Positions 48,359 to 60,451 of a DNA stretch of 64,000 nucleotides are shown one piece after another. The stretch comes from Alkalihalophilus marmarensis DSM 21297 (lineage in GTDB: Bacteria > Bacillota > Bacilli > Bacillales > Bacillaceae_D). The stretch lies in assembly GCF_000474275.2 (NCBI RefSeq), contig NZ_ATAE01000056.1:1-64000 (forward strand), read 5' to 3'. The position numbers and the translations under genes are program-made. Below the pieces are notes generated by a model. It saw only the letters and a list, made by a program, of their open reading frames with translations. It was not told the DNA's origin and did no database searches. How positions within the stretch are numbered: position 1 is the stretch's first letter; the number at the start of each line of letters is the position of its first letter.

Positions 48359-49045
48359 ATGCTTGAATTTAAGGAATGGAAGCATGTGTTTAAATTAGAT
48401 CCAAATAAAGAAATAAATGACGAAGAATTAGAAGCCATTTGTGAATCAGGTACAGATGGCTTAATTATTGGCGGTACTGACGGGGTGACATTGGATAACA
48501 CGCTGCAGCTGTTAGCTCGTGTACGACGTTACTCTGTATCGGCTGCTCTTGAAATCTCAAATCTTGAAGCAATTACACCTGGATTTGATTATTATTTTAT
48601 CCCGTCTGTGATGAACAGTCAGAGCGTTGACTGGATTCAAGGGCTGCATCATCAAGCGATTAAAGAGTACGGAGCGATCATGAACTGGGACGAGATTGTG
48701 ATGGAAGGGTATTGCATTTTAAATCCCGAGGCCAAAGCTGCTAAAGTGACAGAAGCGAATACGGATATTGATGTAGAAGACGTGGTGGCTTATGCAAGAA
48801 TGGCTGAGAACCTCTACCGTTTTCCCATCTTCTATATTGAATACAGCGGGACATACGGAGATCCTTCTTTGGTGCACCAGGTGAAAAACGTATTAAATGA
48901 AACGAAACTCGTCTATGGCGGTGGCATTCACTCACTAAAAGAGGCACAAGAGATGGCTGACGCAGCGGATATGATTGTTGTAGGGAATATCATCTATGAA
49001 GATTTAAGAGCTGCATTAGAAACAGTTAAAGCAACGAAATCTTAA
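48359..49045 (+). CDS. pcrB: Heptaprenylglyceryl phosphate synthase
   Basis: A 228-residue TIM-barrel enzyme joining heptaprenyl diphosphate to glycerol-1-phosphate, giving archaeal-type ether lipids in Bacillales. Motifs: KLDPNKEI (start), [11 protein letters not shown] and the C-terminal phosphate site [16 protein letters not shown] follows TAGGAG. It heads the conserved pcrB-pcrA-ligA-yerH order. Confidence 0.93.
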   Translation: MLEFKEWKHVFKLDPNKEINDEELEAICESGTDGLIIGGTDGVTLDNTLQLLARVRRYSVSAALEISNLEAITPGFDYYFIPSVMNSQSVDWIQGLHHQAIKEYGAIMNWDEIVMEGYCILNPEAKAAKVTEANTDIDVEDVVAYARMAENLYRFPIFYIEYSGTYGDPSLVHQVKNVLNETKLVYGGGIHSLKEAQEMADAADMIVVGNIIYEDLRAALETVKATKS

Positions 49046-49147
49046 TAGAATGTTCATTAAAAGCAGAAGTCAGCTGGACATTCGATTGCATCAACTGGTA
49101 AGGCATTGTAGACTATAAACTAAGAACATTTGTTTGGTGGTGGAAGT

Positions 49148-51376
49148 ATGCAAGAAAAGATCATAGAAAAAATGCTCTCAGGCTTAAATCCTGAGCAGAG
49201 ACAAGCAACAACTCATACGGAAGGGCCGTTATTACTAATGGCAGGCGCGGGAAGTGGAAAGACACGGGTTCTTACCCATCGCATCGCTTATTTGCTGCGT
49301 GAAAAAGCCATTGCGCCGTGGAACGTACTTGCGATTACATTTACTAATAAAGCTGCACGAGAAATGAAAGATCGTGTGGCAAAACTTGTTGGCCCGGTAG
49401 CTGAAGATATTTGGATTTCGACCTTTCACTCGATGTGTGTCCGTATTTTGCGTCGTGATATTGACCGCATCGGCTACAACCGTAATTTCACAATTTTAGA
49501 TTCCTCAGATCAATTATCTGTTATAAAGCAAATCCTAAAAAACAAGAACATTGATCCTAAGAAATTTGATCCAAGAAGCATCCTTGGAACAATGAGCGGC
49601 TGGAAAAATGAATTAAAGAAGCCTGATGACTGCATGAGTCAAGCTACGGGACCATATGATCAAACGGCAGCTGAAGTATATGTGGAGTACCAAAAACAAT
49701 TAAAGAAAAATCACGCCTTAGATTTTGATGATCTTATCATGAAAACAATCGAGCTGTTCAAGATTGTACCAGAGGTATTAGAATTCTATCAACGCAAGTT
49801 TCAGTACATCCTGGTAGATGAGTATCAAGATACGAATAAAGCACAATATATGCTTGTCCGTATGCTTAGTGATAAATATGAAAATATCTGCGTTGTCGGG
49901 GATTCTGATCAGTCGATCTATCGCTGGAGGGGTGCGGATATTGCTAATATCTTATCCTTTGAAGAAGATTACCCGAATGCGACCGTTATTTTACTAGAGC
50001 AGAATTACCGCTCCACTAAAATGATTTTAAATGCAGCAAATAAAGTAATTGAGAACAACTTTAACCGCAAACCGAAAAACCTTTGGACAGAAAATGACGA
50101 CGGGCCGAAGATTGGTTACTTTGGTGCAGATACGGAGCAATCGGAAGCACAGTTTGTGGTCGAGAAGATCCGTGAAGCAACGAGAAGCGGAGAGCACACT
50201 AACTCAGATATTGCGATTCTCTACCGAACAAATGCCCAGTCACGTGTAATTGAGGAATTTTTTGTGAAGTCTAATATCGAGTACAACATCGTCGGCGGAA
50301 CTAAGTTCTATGATCGTAAAGAAATTAAAGATGTTCTTGCGTATCTGCGTCTTATTGCCAACCCTGACGATGATATCAGCTTGCAGCGGATTATTAACGT
50401 TCCAAAACGAGGCATAGGTGCGACAACTGTTGATAAAATTGGGGCATATGCTGTTGAACAAGGCATTTCTCTTTTTGCGGCCTTGCAAGAGATTGAGCAA
50501 GTGGGCCTGACAGCTCGTACGGTCGGCAAGCTAAAAGACTTTAGAGACCAGCTTTCTCACTGGATTCAAATGCAGGAGTATTTATCTGTGACTGAGTTAG
50601 TCGAGGAACTGCTAGAGAAGACAGGCTACCGTGATATGCTCCGCAACGAACAATCGATCGAGGCACAGAGCCGTCTTGAGAATATTGATGAGTTTATAAC
50701 GGTTACGAACGAATTTGAAAAATCAAATGATGATAAATCATTAGTAGCATTTTTAACAGATCTTGCGCTTGTCGCAGATATTGACAAGCTTGACGATGAA
50801 GATGAAGGAAAACCTAAGGATGCGATCACGCTTATGACTCTGCATTCCGCAAAGGGACTGGAGTTCCCGCTAGTATTCTTAATTGGTATGGAAGAAGGGA
50901 TCTTCCCGCATAGCCGCTCGCTTTTTGAGGCAGAAGAAATGGAAGAAGAGCGTCGCCTTGCCTATGTAGGGATTACGAGAGCTGAAAAGCAGCTTTATAT
51001 AACGAATGCAAGGATGCGGACCTTATATGGTAAAACAAATACAAACCCGCCGTCTCGTTTTATTTCAGAGATTCCAGAAGAGTGTCTTGAACAAGTGAAC
51101 GAGGATAAACCAACACCGGCTTGGATGAAAGCGTCACGCGGTACAGCCTCTGCTCCAGCAGCAAAACCTAAAGTGCGTGCATCTGTATCGACTTCAACGG
51201 GCGGTGATCAATTTGCTTGGGCTGTTGGAGACAAAGCGGAGCACAAAAAATGGGGAGTAGGGACCGTTGTCAGCATTAAAGGTGAAGGAGAAGCTGTTGA
51301 GCTTGATATTGCTTTCCCTCAGCCTACTGGCGTGAAGCGCTTATTTGCTAAGTTTGCCCCAATTACTAAGCAATAG
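49148..51376 (+). CDS. pcrA: ATP-dependent DNA helicase PcrA
   Basis: A 742-residue UvrD/Rep-type 3'-5' helicase for repair and removal of RecA or transcription blocks. Motif I is [12 protein letters not shown], motif II VDEYQDT, motif [14 protein letters not shown]. The C-terminal end (about 670-742) has the Tudor-like, RNA polymerase-binding segment typical of PcrA ([15 protein letters not shown]). ATG at 49148 follows GGTGGTGGA; an in-frame start at 49130 is not needed. Confidence 0.95.
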   Translation: MQEKIIEKMLSGLNPEQRQATTHTEGPLLLMAGAGSGKTRVLTHRIAYLLREKAIAPWNVLAITFTNKAAREMKDRVAKLVGPVAEDIWISTFHSMCVRILRRDIDRIGYNRNFTILDSSDQLSVIKQILKNKNIDPKKFDPRSILGTMSGWKNELKKPDDCMSQATGPYDQTAAEVYVEYQKQLKKNHALDFDDLIMKTIELFKIVPEVLEFYQRKFQYILVDEYQDTNKAQYMLVRMLSDKYENICVVGDSDQSIYRWRGADIANILSFEEDYPNATVILLEQNYRSTKMILNAANKVIENNFNRKPKNLWTENDDGPKIGYFGADTEQSEAQFVVEKIREATRSGEHTNSDIAILYRTNAQSRVIEEFFVKSNIEYNIVGGTKFYDRKEIKDVLAYLRLIANPDDDISLQRIINVPKRGIGATTVDKIGAYAVEQGISLFAALQEIEQVGLTARTVGKLKDFRDQLSHWIQMQEYLSVTELVEELLEKTGYRDMLRNEQSIEAQSRLENIDEFITVTNEFEKSNDDKSLVAFLTDLALVADIDKLDDEDEGKPKDAITLMTLHSAKGLEFPLVFLIGMEEGIFPHSRSLFEAEEMEEERRLAYVGITRAEKQLYITNARMRTLYGKTNTNPPSRFISEIPEECLEQVNEDKPTPAWMKASRGTASAPAAKPKVRASVSTSTGGDQFAWAVGDKAEHKKWGVGTVVSIKGEGEAVELDIAFPQPTGVKRLFAKFAPITKQ

Positions 51377-53398
<2,022 letters not shown>

Positions 53399-53435
53399 TC
53401 TTTTCTAGTGCAGGTGTAGAGGAGGAAAGGTTACA

Positions 53436-54617
53436 ATGGTAAGACGTTTGGGGCTGGTCTCCTTAACGGGACTACTGTTTTTAACGGGTTGTTTCCCGAT
53501 GTTTCAGCAAGAACCCGATGAAGTCGTTGTAGAAGAATCACAGCAAGAAGAACAGGTGGTAGATATTGTTCCACGTGTGTCAACACCTGAGAATTACTAC
53601 CAAAGTGTGCTTTATGATGGATCGTATTTACACGGCCAGTCTAGAGGGTTTGGTAATTCAGTTATTTACAACCGTTTGGATTTAGATAATCTAGAAATGG
53701 GACTTACGCAAATCGCGAAAGAGCAGTTTGATCCAGAAAACTATTTCTTTCGTGAAGGACAGTTTATTAATAGAAATGAGATTAACAGCTGGTTAATGCG
53801 TTATGACCAAGTAGAAAATCAACAAGGGTTAAACCCAGAGCTTGGGGAAGGGGCTACCTTACGTGAACAAGAGGAGAATCAGCCTCGTTATTTATCACAT
53901 ATTTTAGAGCATAATTATTTAGTTAGAAGTGAACAGGGGAATTATGAACTTGGCGGTATCGTTATTGGTCTTTCTATGAACAGTGTTTATAACTTCAGAG
54001 TAGAAGATGAGCAAGGCCGCTACTATTTCTATGAAACACCAATCAGCCAGGAGAAAATGGAAGAAGAGGGGCAGCGTATCGCTGACTTAATCGTACAAAG
54101 GCTGCGTGACCCTAATCGTGAAGAAGGCTTGTTTGACAGGGTACCGATTACAGTAGCGTTATTCCGCGAGCAGCCTCGTCAATCCACCATTCCAGGAAAC
54201 TATTTTATGCAGGCAACGGCACAGCCAGGGGAAGGTCTTGAGCGGTGGCAGCGCATGAATGAACGGTATTATTTGTTCCCATCAAGTGCTGCTAATGAAG
54301 ATGTAAGCAATGATGCAGCTTCTTTCGGTCAAATTAAAGACGATATACAAAGCTTCTTTGATACGTATGTCGGGGTAGTTGGCCGCGGCTACTACGTGGA
54401 TAATCAATTGCAGGAATTAACGATTGAGGTGCCGCTGCGTTTTCAAGGGAAGGCTGAGATTGTAGCATTAACTCAATATGCAGCAGATGTGATCAACCAG
54501 CGTATTAACAATCAAAATGTTAAAGTGAATTTATATGTGACCTCAGTTGGCGGACAGCAAGAAAGTATGGTTGTCCGAAATCCGGGTGAGGAACCATTTA
54601 TTCATGTATTTGAGTAA
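53436..54617 (+). CDS. yerH: CamS-family sex pheromone lipoprotein (YerH)
   Basis: A 393-residue lipoprotein. The signal peptide ends in the lipobox LTGC (Cys about 19). An acidic Glu/Gln linker follows, then the CamS domain. Enterococcal and staphylococcal relatives release a short pheromone peptide from the signal sequence; here the role in envelope function is unknown. It is the last gene of the pcrB operon and has its own GGAGGAAAGG site. Confidence 0.87.
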   Translation: MVRRLGLVSLTGLLFLTGCFPMFQQEPDEVVVEESQQEEQVVDIVPRVSTPENYYQSVLYDGSYLHGQSRGFGNSVIYNRLDLDNLEMGLTQIAKEQFDPENYFFREGQFINRNEINSWLMRYDQVENQQGLNPELGEGATLREQEENQPRYLSHILEHNYLVRSEQGNYELGGIVIGLSMNSVYNFRVEDEQGRYYFYETPISQEKMEEEGQRIADLIVQRLRDPNREEGLFDRVPITVALFREQPRQSTIPGNYFMQATAQPGEGLERWQRMNERYYLFPSSAANEDVSNDAASFGQIKDDIQSFFDTYVGVVGRGYYVDNQLQELTIEVPLRFQGKAEIVALTQYAADVINQRINNQNVKVNLYVTSVGGQQESMVVRNPGEEPFIHVFE

Positions 54618-54637
54618 ATCATATAAATGAATCATTC

Positions 54638-54670
54638 GAAGACTCCTTATATAAAGGGGTCTTTTTTTAC
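54638..54670 (+). terminator. yerH terminator
   Basis: AAGACTCCTT pairs with AAGGGGTCTT (one G-U) around a TATAT-type loop, then T7. Confidence 0.85.
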
Positions 54671-54793
54671 TGTAAAGACACTCTATACCTATTTATTACC
54701 ATGTAGATAACACATTGAATTCGCTTTCTTAGATAAAGTGTGTCAAATCCTGTGAACAATGAAAAAAAGTATTTATTATTGTCTAAGATCATG

Positions 54794-55004
54794 ATATATT
54801 TATGACGTTTGGTGATGGTTGTTCATAGAGATAAGAAGTCTGATGTCTTACCAACGCCAAGCCTGCAAGATAGCGCTTACAAAATAGATGGACAAGCAGG
54901 GTGAAAGCCGGTATGATCGATCTTAGGTCATGGCTAAATAATCCTGTTAATATGCCATACTAATTTGTGTGCTCTCATGCAAACATTTATAAGGGGGAAA
55001 TAAA
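54794..55004 (+). promoter_or_regulatory. Structured leader of the nucleoside transporter, unassigned
   Basis: An extended -10 (TGATATATT, 54791-54799) could start transcription near 54806. The ~200-base leader folds into three hairpins: CGTTTGGT/ACCAACG enclosing TAAGA/TCTTA; CCTGC/GCAGG; and GCC-TATGA/TCAT-GGC. The last competes with GTATG/CATAC. It matches no riboswitch I know. A cre-like ATAGCGCTTACA lies at about 54869-54880. Confidence 0.4.
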
Positions 55005-56126
55005 ATGAAAAAGTGGTTACGTACATTATCACTGTCTGTTGCTGCCGCTGTTGCTCTTGCTGCTTGTGGATCAGGTGATACTGCAGAAGAAACACCTGCT
55101 GATGGTGGGGATGACTCATCTGAAGAAGCAGTTGAAGCTGGAGATTTTAAAGTAGCAATGGTTACAGATGTTGGGGGAATTGATGATAAATCATTTAACC
55201 AATCAGCTTGGGAAGGTTTATCTGCATTTGGTGAAGAGGTTGGACTTGAAGAAGGAACAGGCTACCGTTACCTTCAATCACAAACCATGGATGATTTCGA
55301 GCCAAACTTACGTAACTTAGTGCGTGAAGATGCTGACCTTGTATGGGGTATTGGTTTCTTAATGGAAGATGCAATTCGTACAATTGCTGAGCAAGTTGAA
55401 GATGCGCAGCTTGCTATTGTAGATACAGTGGTTCTTGATGCTGAAGAAAATACGTATGACAACATTGCTAACGTAACATTTAAAGAGCATGAAGGTTCTT
55501 TCCTTGTTGGTGTTATTGCTGGTCTTCAAACAGAAGGCGATAAAGTAGGTTTCATCGGCGGAGTTGAAAGTGGTCTAATCAAGAAGTTCGAAAATGGATT
55601 CAAAGCTGGTGTTAAAGCAGTAAACCCAGATGCTGAAATCCTTGTTCAATATGCAGAGAGCTTTAACGATGCATCTCGTGGTTCTCAAATCGCAAACACA
55701 ATGTACAGCCAAGGCGCTGACATCATTTATCACGCTGCAGGCGGAACTGGTAACGGGTTATTTACAGAAGCAATCAACCGTGCACGTAACGGAGAAAATG
55801 TTTGGGCAATCGGTGTTGACCGTGACCAACACGAAGAAGGCGAATACGGCGATGGTCAATCTGTCACTCTTACTTCAATGGTTAAACGTGTAGATACTGC
55901 TGTTGCAATCGTTTCTGAGCAAACAATGAACGGAGACTTCCCTGGCGGCGAAATTCTAGAGTATGGTCTTGAAGAAGATGCTGTAGGTATTGCTCCTTCT
56001 ACAGATAATGTTTCTGAAGAAGCTTTATCTGCTGTTGAAGATTACAAAGGACAAATTCAATCAGGTGATATCAGCGTACCTCAAACAGATGATGAGTACG
56101 AAGAATACCTAAACGGCTTAGAATAA
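55005..56126 (+). CDS. nupN: BMP-family nucleoside-binding lipoprotein
   Basis: A 373-residue substrate-binding lipoprotein of the Bmp/Med/PnrA family. The signal peptide has lipobox LAAC (Cys about 21). A long acidic linker (about 25-47) precedes the domain start FKVAMVTDVGGIDDKSFNQS (about 48-67). VGFIGGVESGLIKKFENGF and AIGVDRDQ are family motifs. With the following ABC genes it matches the B. subtilis guanosine transporter NupNOPQ. GGGGGAAAT precedes ATG. Confidence 0.87.
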   Translation: MKKWLRTLSLSVAAAVALAACGSGDTAEETPADGGDDSSEEAVEAGDFKVAMVTDVGGIDDKSFNQSAWEGLSAFGEEVGLEEGTGYRYLQSQTMDDFEPNLRNLVREDADLVWGIGFLMEDAIRTIAEQVEDAQLAIVDTVVLDAEENTYDNIANVTFKEHEGSFLVGVIAGLQTEGDKVGFIGGVESGLIKKFENGFKAGVKAVNPDAEILVQYAESFNDASRGSQIANTMYSQGADIIYHAAGGTGNGLFTEAINRARNGENVWAIGVDRDQHEEGEYGDGQSVTLTSMVKRVDTAVAIVSEQTMNGDFPGGEILEYGLEEDAVGIAPSTDNVSEEALSAVEDYKGQIQSGDISVPQTDDEYEEYLNGLE

Positions 56127-56149
56127 GCAACCATATAGTTATACAGAAG

Positions 56150-56182
56150 CAAAGGCTAGTATTACACTAGCCTTTGTTTTAC
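56150..56182 (+). terminator. Internal terminator after nupN
   Basis: CAAAGGCTAGT pairs with ACTAGCCTTTG around ATTAC, ending in TTTT. Partial read-through would favour the binding protein over the ABC subunits. Confidence 0.8.
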
Positions 56183-56230
56183 CTTAAAGAGTCAGATGGT
56201 ATGAAATGACAATCTCTTAGTACGAAGGGA

Positions 56231-56275
56231 CAATGACGGATTGCTGTTTGCCCAATCCATCATTGCCTCTTTTTT
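56231..56275 (+). terminator. Second hairpin/terminator before nupO
   Basis: CAATGACGGATTG pairs with AATCCATCATTG (one wobble), then CCTC and T6. Confidence 0.65.
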
Positions 56276-56343
56276 GGCTAAACGATCAAACATGCAATCA
56301 GCGATGAACATACCTTCTCTTAAATATGTAAGGAGTGAATCCA

Positions 56344-57873
56344 ATGAGTTATGTTATTGAGATGAATAACATCCGTAAAGAGTTTCCTGGCATTGTAGCC
56401 AATGATAATATTACACTCCAGCTTAAAAAGGGTGAGATTCATGCCTTACTTGGTGAAAATGGAGCTGGGAAATCAACACTAATGAACGTGCTGTTCGGCT
56501 TATATCAACCTGAGCGCGGGGAAATTCGCGTACATGGTGAAAAAGTTGAAATTACAGACCCTAACATTGCCAATCGTCTTGGAATTGGAATGGTGCATCA
56601 GCACTTTATGTTAGTAGATAAATTTACAGTTACTGAAAATATTGTAATGGGAAATGAACCGACTAAATTTGGAGTCGTTAATATTAAAAAGGCTGCAAAA
56701 GAAGTTAAAGCGATCTCAGAGCGTTATGGTCTTTCGGTCGATCCTCATGCGAAGATTGAAGACATTTCAGTCGGGATGCAGCAGCGTGTAGAGATTTTGA
56801 AGACGCTGTACCGCGGCGCTGATATTCTTATATTTGATGAACCGACAGCTGTACTGACCCCTCAAGAAATACAAGAGCTGATTGGAATTATGAAGACCCT
56901 TGTAGCAGAAGGGAAGTCAATTATTTTAATTACTCATAAGCTTAAAGAAATCATGGCTGTATGTGATCGTTGTACGGTTATCCGCCGTGGTAAGGGGATC
57001 GGAACAGTTGAAGTAAGCGAAACAGACCAGGACAAGCTTGCTGCTATGATGGTAGGACGCGAAGTTAATTTTAAAGTGGATAAAACACCAGCAGTCCCTA
57101 AAGAAACAGTGCTTTCTGTTACAGACTTAACCGTTAAAGATTCACGCGGTGTGGATGCTGTAAAATCCCTTAACCTTGAAATCAAAGCTGGAGAGATTGT
57201 CGGTCTTGCCGGGGTAGACGGAAACGGGCAATCTGAATTTATTGAAGCCATTGCGGGCTTGCGTAAAGCCGATAAAGGCTCAATCAAATTGAACAACAAA
57301 GAGTTAGTTGGCCTAAGACCACGTAAGGTAACAGAGTCTGGAATCGGGCATATTCCTGAAGATCGCCATAAGCACGGGTTAGTCCTTGATTTTGCGATTG
57401 GTGAAAATATTGTTTTGCAAACGTATTACCAAAAGCCTTACTCAAAAAATACCGTATTAAATTATCCAGAAATTTATAAGAAGGCGAAAGAATTAATTGA
57501 AGATTTTGATGTTAGAACGCCTTCAGAATATACACCAGCACGTGCGCTTTCTGGCGGTAATCAGCAAAAGGCAATTATTGCTCGTGAAGTAGACCGTTCA
57601 CCTGACTTCTTAATTGCTGCACAGCCGACACGCGGTCTTGACGTAGGGGCAATCGAGTCCATTCATAAGCGGCTGATCTCAGAACGCGATAAGGGACGTG
57701 GAGTCTTATTAATGTCACTTGAGTTAGATGAAGTCCTAAATGTGAGTGACCGTATTGCGGTTATGTATGAAGGGCAGATCGTCGCGATTGTTGATGCAGA
57801 TAAAACAAATGAGAAAGAGCTCGGGCTGCTTATGGCAGGCGGGAAGAAAGAGAAAGCGGGTGAAGCACAGTGA
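56344..57873 (+). CDS. nupO: Nucleoside ABC transporter, ATP-binding protein
   Basis: A 509-residue protein with two ABC domains. The first has Walker A GENGAGKST (about 37-45), signature SVGMQQRVE and Walker B DILIFDEPT. The second has a degenerate Walker A (AGVDGNGQSE) and signature LSGGNQQK, as usual in this sugar/nucleoside family. ATG at 56344, 9 bases after AGGAG, is preferred to GTG at 56335. TGA overlaps the nupP ATG. Confidence 0.9.
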   Translation: MSYVIEMNNIRKEFPGIVANDNITLQLKKGEIHALLGENGAGKSTLMNVLFGLYQPERGEIRVHGEKVEITDPNIANRLGIGMVHQHFMLVDKFTVTENIVMGNEPTKFGVVNIKKAAKEVKAISERYGLSVDPHAKIEDISVGMQQRVEILKTLYRGADILIFDEPTAVLTPQEIQELIGIMKTLVAEGKSIILITHKLKEIMAVCDRCTVIRRGKGIGTVEVSETDQDKLAAMMVGREVNFKVDKTPAVPKETVLSVTDLTVKDSRGVDAVKSLNLEIKAGEIVGLAGVDGNGQSEFIEAIAGLRKADKGSIKLNNKELVGLRPRKVTESGIGHIPEDRHKHGLVLDFAIGENIVLQTYYQKPYSKNTVLNYPEIYKKAKELIEDFDVRTPSEYTPARALSGGNQQKAIIAREVDRSPDFLIAAQPTRGLDVGAIESIHKRLISERDKGRGVLLMSLELDEVLNVSDRIAVMYEGQIVAIVDADKTNEKELGLLMAGGKKEKAGEAQ

Positions 57874-58931
57874 TGTCGAAGTTGCTTCCTAAAGGAAGGT
57901 TATTGTCATGGTCTGTCCCTTTGATTGCCGTTTTTCTAGGTATTTTTATTGGGGCAATCATTATGTTAGTAAGTGGTTACAATCCTATTACGGGCTACTC
58001 AGCACTAGTTAGAGGGATCTTCAGCGATACGTATTATCTTGGTGAAACGATTCGTATGATGACACCGCTCATTCTGGCAGGTTTAGCAGTAGCATTTGCC
58101 TTTAGAACTGGATTACTAAATATAGGAGTTGAAGGTCAGCTGATTGTCGGATGGCTGGCATCTGTCTATGTAGGGATTGCTTTTGATCTGCCGGCGGTGC
58201 TTCACCTGCCAATGGCGATTTTAGCTGGGGCGCTTGCTGGTGCACTTTGGGGCTTTATTCCAGGTTTGCTTAAAGCTAAATTTCAAGTGCATGAAGTTAT
58301 TGTTACAATCATGATGAACTATATTGCGCTTTATACAGCGAATGCTATTATTCGTTCTTATTTAATTGTACCGGGTGAGAGAACTGAGTCGATTAATCAG
58401 TCTGCTTCTCTTTCCTCTCCATTTTTACAATCACTAACAGACTTCTCGCGTTTGCACTGGGGATTCGTTGTTGCGATCTTAGCGTGTGTGATCATGTGGT
58501 TTATTTTATGGAGAACTACAAAAGGATACGAACTGCGTGCGGTTGGACTTAACCAACATGCCTCCCAATATGCGGGGATGAATGTTCAACGCAATATTAT
58601 TTTATCCATGCTGATCAGCGGTGGGTTCGCTGGTGTGGCTGGAGCTATGGAAGGACTTGGAACATACGGCTACATGAGTATCTTATCCGGCTTCTCAGGC
58701 TTAGGGTTTGACGGAATCGCTGTTGCCCTTCTTGGTGCAAATACAGCAATTGGTGTAGTACTTGCTTCCTTCTTGTTCGGTGGATTAAAAATTGGTGCCT
58801 TAAACATGCAATCACAGGCTGGTGTACCAACAGAGTTAGTTGAAATTGTTATTGCCTTAATTATTTTCTTTGTGGCATCAAGTTACATCATTCGCTGGGT
58901 CATGAACCGTGTGAAGAAGGAGGACATCTAA
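57873..58931 (+). CDS. nupP: Nucleoside ABC transporter, permease
   Basis: A 352-residue BPD_transp_2-type permease with about 8-10 membrane helices. RTGLLNIGVEGQLIVGWLA and EVIVTIMMNYIALY are family motifs. ATG at 57873 shares its A with the nupO TGA (TGATG). The stop and next start overlap (TAATG). Confidence 0.9.
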   Translation: MSKLLPKGRLLSWSVPLIAVFLGIFIGAIIMLVSGYNPITGYSALVRGIFSDTYYLGETIRMMTPLILAGLAVAFAFRTGLLNIGVEGQLIVGWLASVYVGIAFDLPAVLHLPMAILAGALAGALWGFIPGLLKAKFQVHEVIVTIMMNYIALYTANAIIRSYLIVPGERTESINQSASLSSPFLQSLTDFSRLHWGFVVAILACVIMWFILWRTTKGYELRAVGLNQHASQYAGMNVQRNIILSMLISGGFAGVAGAMEGLGTYGYMSILSGFSGLGFDGIAVALLGANTAIGVVLASFLFGGLKIGALNMQSQAGVPTELVEIVIALIIFFVASSYIIRWVMNRVKKEDI

Positions 58932-59896
58932 TGGATATCATGCAAATTCTTGGGCTTGTAATACCAGCTGCCATTTTTGCAGCAGCCCCGCTTATTTTAA
59001 CTGCATTAGGTGGACTATTCAGTGAGCGTGCGGGTGTTGTAAACATCGGTCTTGAAGGGCTGATGGTGATGGGGGCTTTCACAGCCATTATTACGACGTT
59101 AACGTTAGAAGGGATGGGAATGGGCGGCCCAGTCGTTATTCTCCTTGCCTTAGTTATTTCGATTTTAATTGGGTCGCTTTTCTCATTATTTCATGCAGTT
59201 GCATCCATTACATTCCGTGCGGACCAGATTGTCAGCGGGGTTGCACTGAACTTCCTTGCTGTAGGGTTAACGGTATTTATTGTTCGACTTCTTTATAACA
59301 AAGGACAAACGGATTATATTTCTAACCGTATTTACAGAATGGATGTCCCGCTTTTAAGTGATATTCCGTTTATTGGACCACTATTCTTCTCGAGTGCATA
59401 TATGACTTCGTATGTCGCGATTCTTTTAGCGGTCATTGTGTATTTCGTTATTTTCTACACACCATTCGGTCTTCGCTTACGTTCTGTAGGTGAGCACCCG
59501 ATGGCAGCTGACACGATGGGGATTAATGTCAATCGTATGCGTTATATCGGTGTTATGCTAAGTGGTGCATTTGCAGGACTTGGAGGAGCAGTATTTGCTT
59601 TAACGGTTACAGGTAACTTCTCAGGAACGACCATCGTTGGACAAGGCTTTATGGCGTTGGCAGCTTTAATCTTTGGTAAGTGGAATCCGCTTGGAGCACT
59701 TGGAGCGGCGTTATTCTTTGGTCTTGCTCAAGCTTTAAGTATTACTGGTCAGCAAATTCCTTTACTATCTGATGTTCCGCCAGTATTCTTATTGATTGCG
59801 CCTTACGTGTTAACGATCTTAGCTCTTGCTGGATTTGTTGGACGTGCTGAAGGACCAAAAGCGATTGGTAAACCGTATATTAAAGGATCCAGATAA
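58931..59896 (+). CDS. nupQ: Nucleoside ABC transporter, permease
   Basis: A 321-residue second permease of the same family, with ERAGVVNIGLEGLMVMGAFT and ADQIVSGVALNFLAVG. About 8-9 membrane helices. It pairs with NupP to form the channel. A terminator follows 8 bases after its stop. Confidence 0.9.
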   Translation: MDIMQILGLVIPAAIFAAAPLILTALGGLFSERAGVVNIGLEGLMVMGAFTAIITTLTLEGMGMGGPVVILLALVISILIGSLFSLFHAVASITFRADQIVSGVALNFLAVGLTVFIVRLLYNKGQTDYISNRIYRMDVPLLSDIPFIGPLFFSSAYMTSYVAILLAVIVYFVIFYTPFGLRLRSVGEHPMAADTMGINVNRMRYIGVMLSGAFAGLGGAVFALTVTGNFSGTTIVGQGFMALAALIFGKWNPLGALGAALFFGLAQALSITGQQIPLLSDVPPVFLLIAPYVLTILALAGFVGRAEGPKAIGKPYIKGSR

Positions 59897-59903
59897 GTGA
59901 TTT

Positions 59904-59935
59904 AGGCCTGCCTTTTAAAAGGCGGGTCTTTTTTA
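59904..59935 (+). terminator. nup operon terminator
   Basis: AGGCCTGCCTTT pairs with AAAGGCGGGTCTT (G-U pairs) around a 2-3 base loop, then T run. Confidence 0.88.
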
Positions 59936-60344
59936 TAGCTTTTTTTATTAAGCAAAGGTTTTAGATATGAAAAACCTGCGGAATAAAGCCTGATAAAAGA
60001 GGAAAAATAAGCTACAGCCTCGAATTATAATTGACAGCTTCTGTAGGATAATGGGAAATACTATAAGTCCTTTATCCTAATAAAGAAATTAATGATCATT
60101 TATTTTCATGAATATATATGTCTATATAGTGGATAAAACGGTTACATAAACGGTAATATTGTATATTTATACATTTGGAGATTTTAAAAATAAAGAACTG
60201 AATGTTCTGAATAGGATATTGTGTTATGATTGCTTTCGGAAATGCTGGTATGACCTTTGCGGATTGTCAGCAGACGGGGCATGAACAAAATAATAAATGC
60301 ATATTCATTGTATAAATGCTATTTATTAGAATGGAGGTGATTGG
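59936..60344 (+). other. Intergenic region before the symporter operon
   Basis: About 410 AT-rich bases without a gene. TATGAT at 60225-60230 could be a -10, but no good -35 lies 16-18 bases upstream. I see no sigma-B promoter although B. subtilis opuE has one, and no convincing riboswitch. A perfect GGAGGTGA lies at 60333-60340. Confidence 0.4.
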
Positions 60345-60449
60345 ATGGATTACGGATTAACAACAGCTACTTGGTTGCTTTTGTATATCCCCATGCCATT
60401 ATTAATTTTGTTTTCATTGGTTTCGTTACTGAATAGAAGGAGAGGATAA
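60345..60449 (+). CDS. Small symporter accessory peptide, 34 aa
   Basis: A short gene: ATG at 60345, 4 bases after a perfect GGAGGTGA, stop at 60447-60449, two bases before the opuE GTG. The predicted peptide is MDYGLTTATWLLLYIPMP, then LLILFSLVSLLNRRRG: one transmembrane segment (about 9-29) and an arginine-rich end. It fits the pattern of small accessory peptides encoded immediately before sodium:solute symporters. Translation is tightly coupled to opuE. Confidence 0.75.
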   Translation: MDYGLTTATWLLLYIPMPLLILFSLVSLLNRRRG

Positions 60450-60451
60450 CG

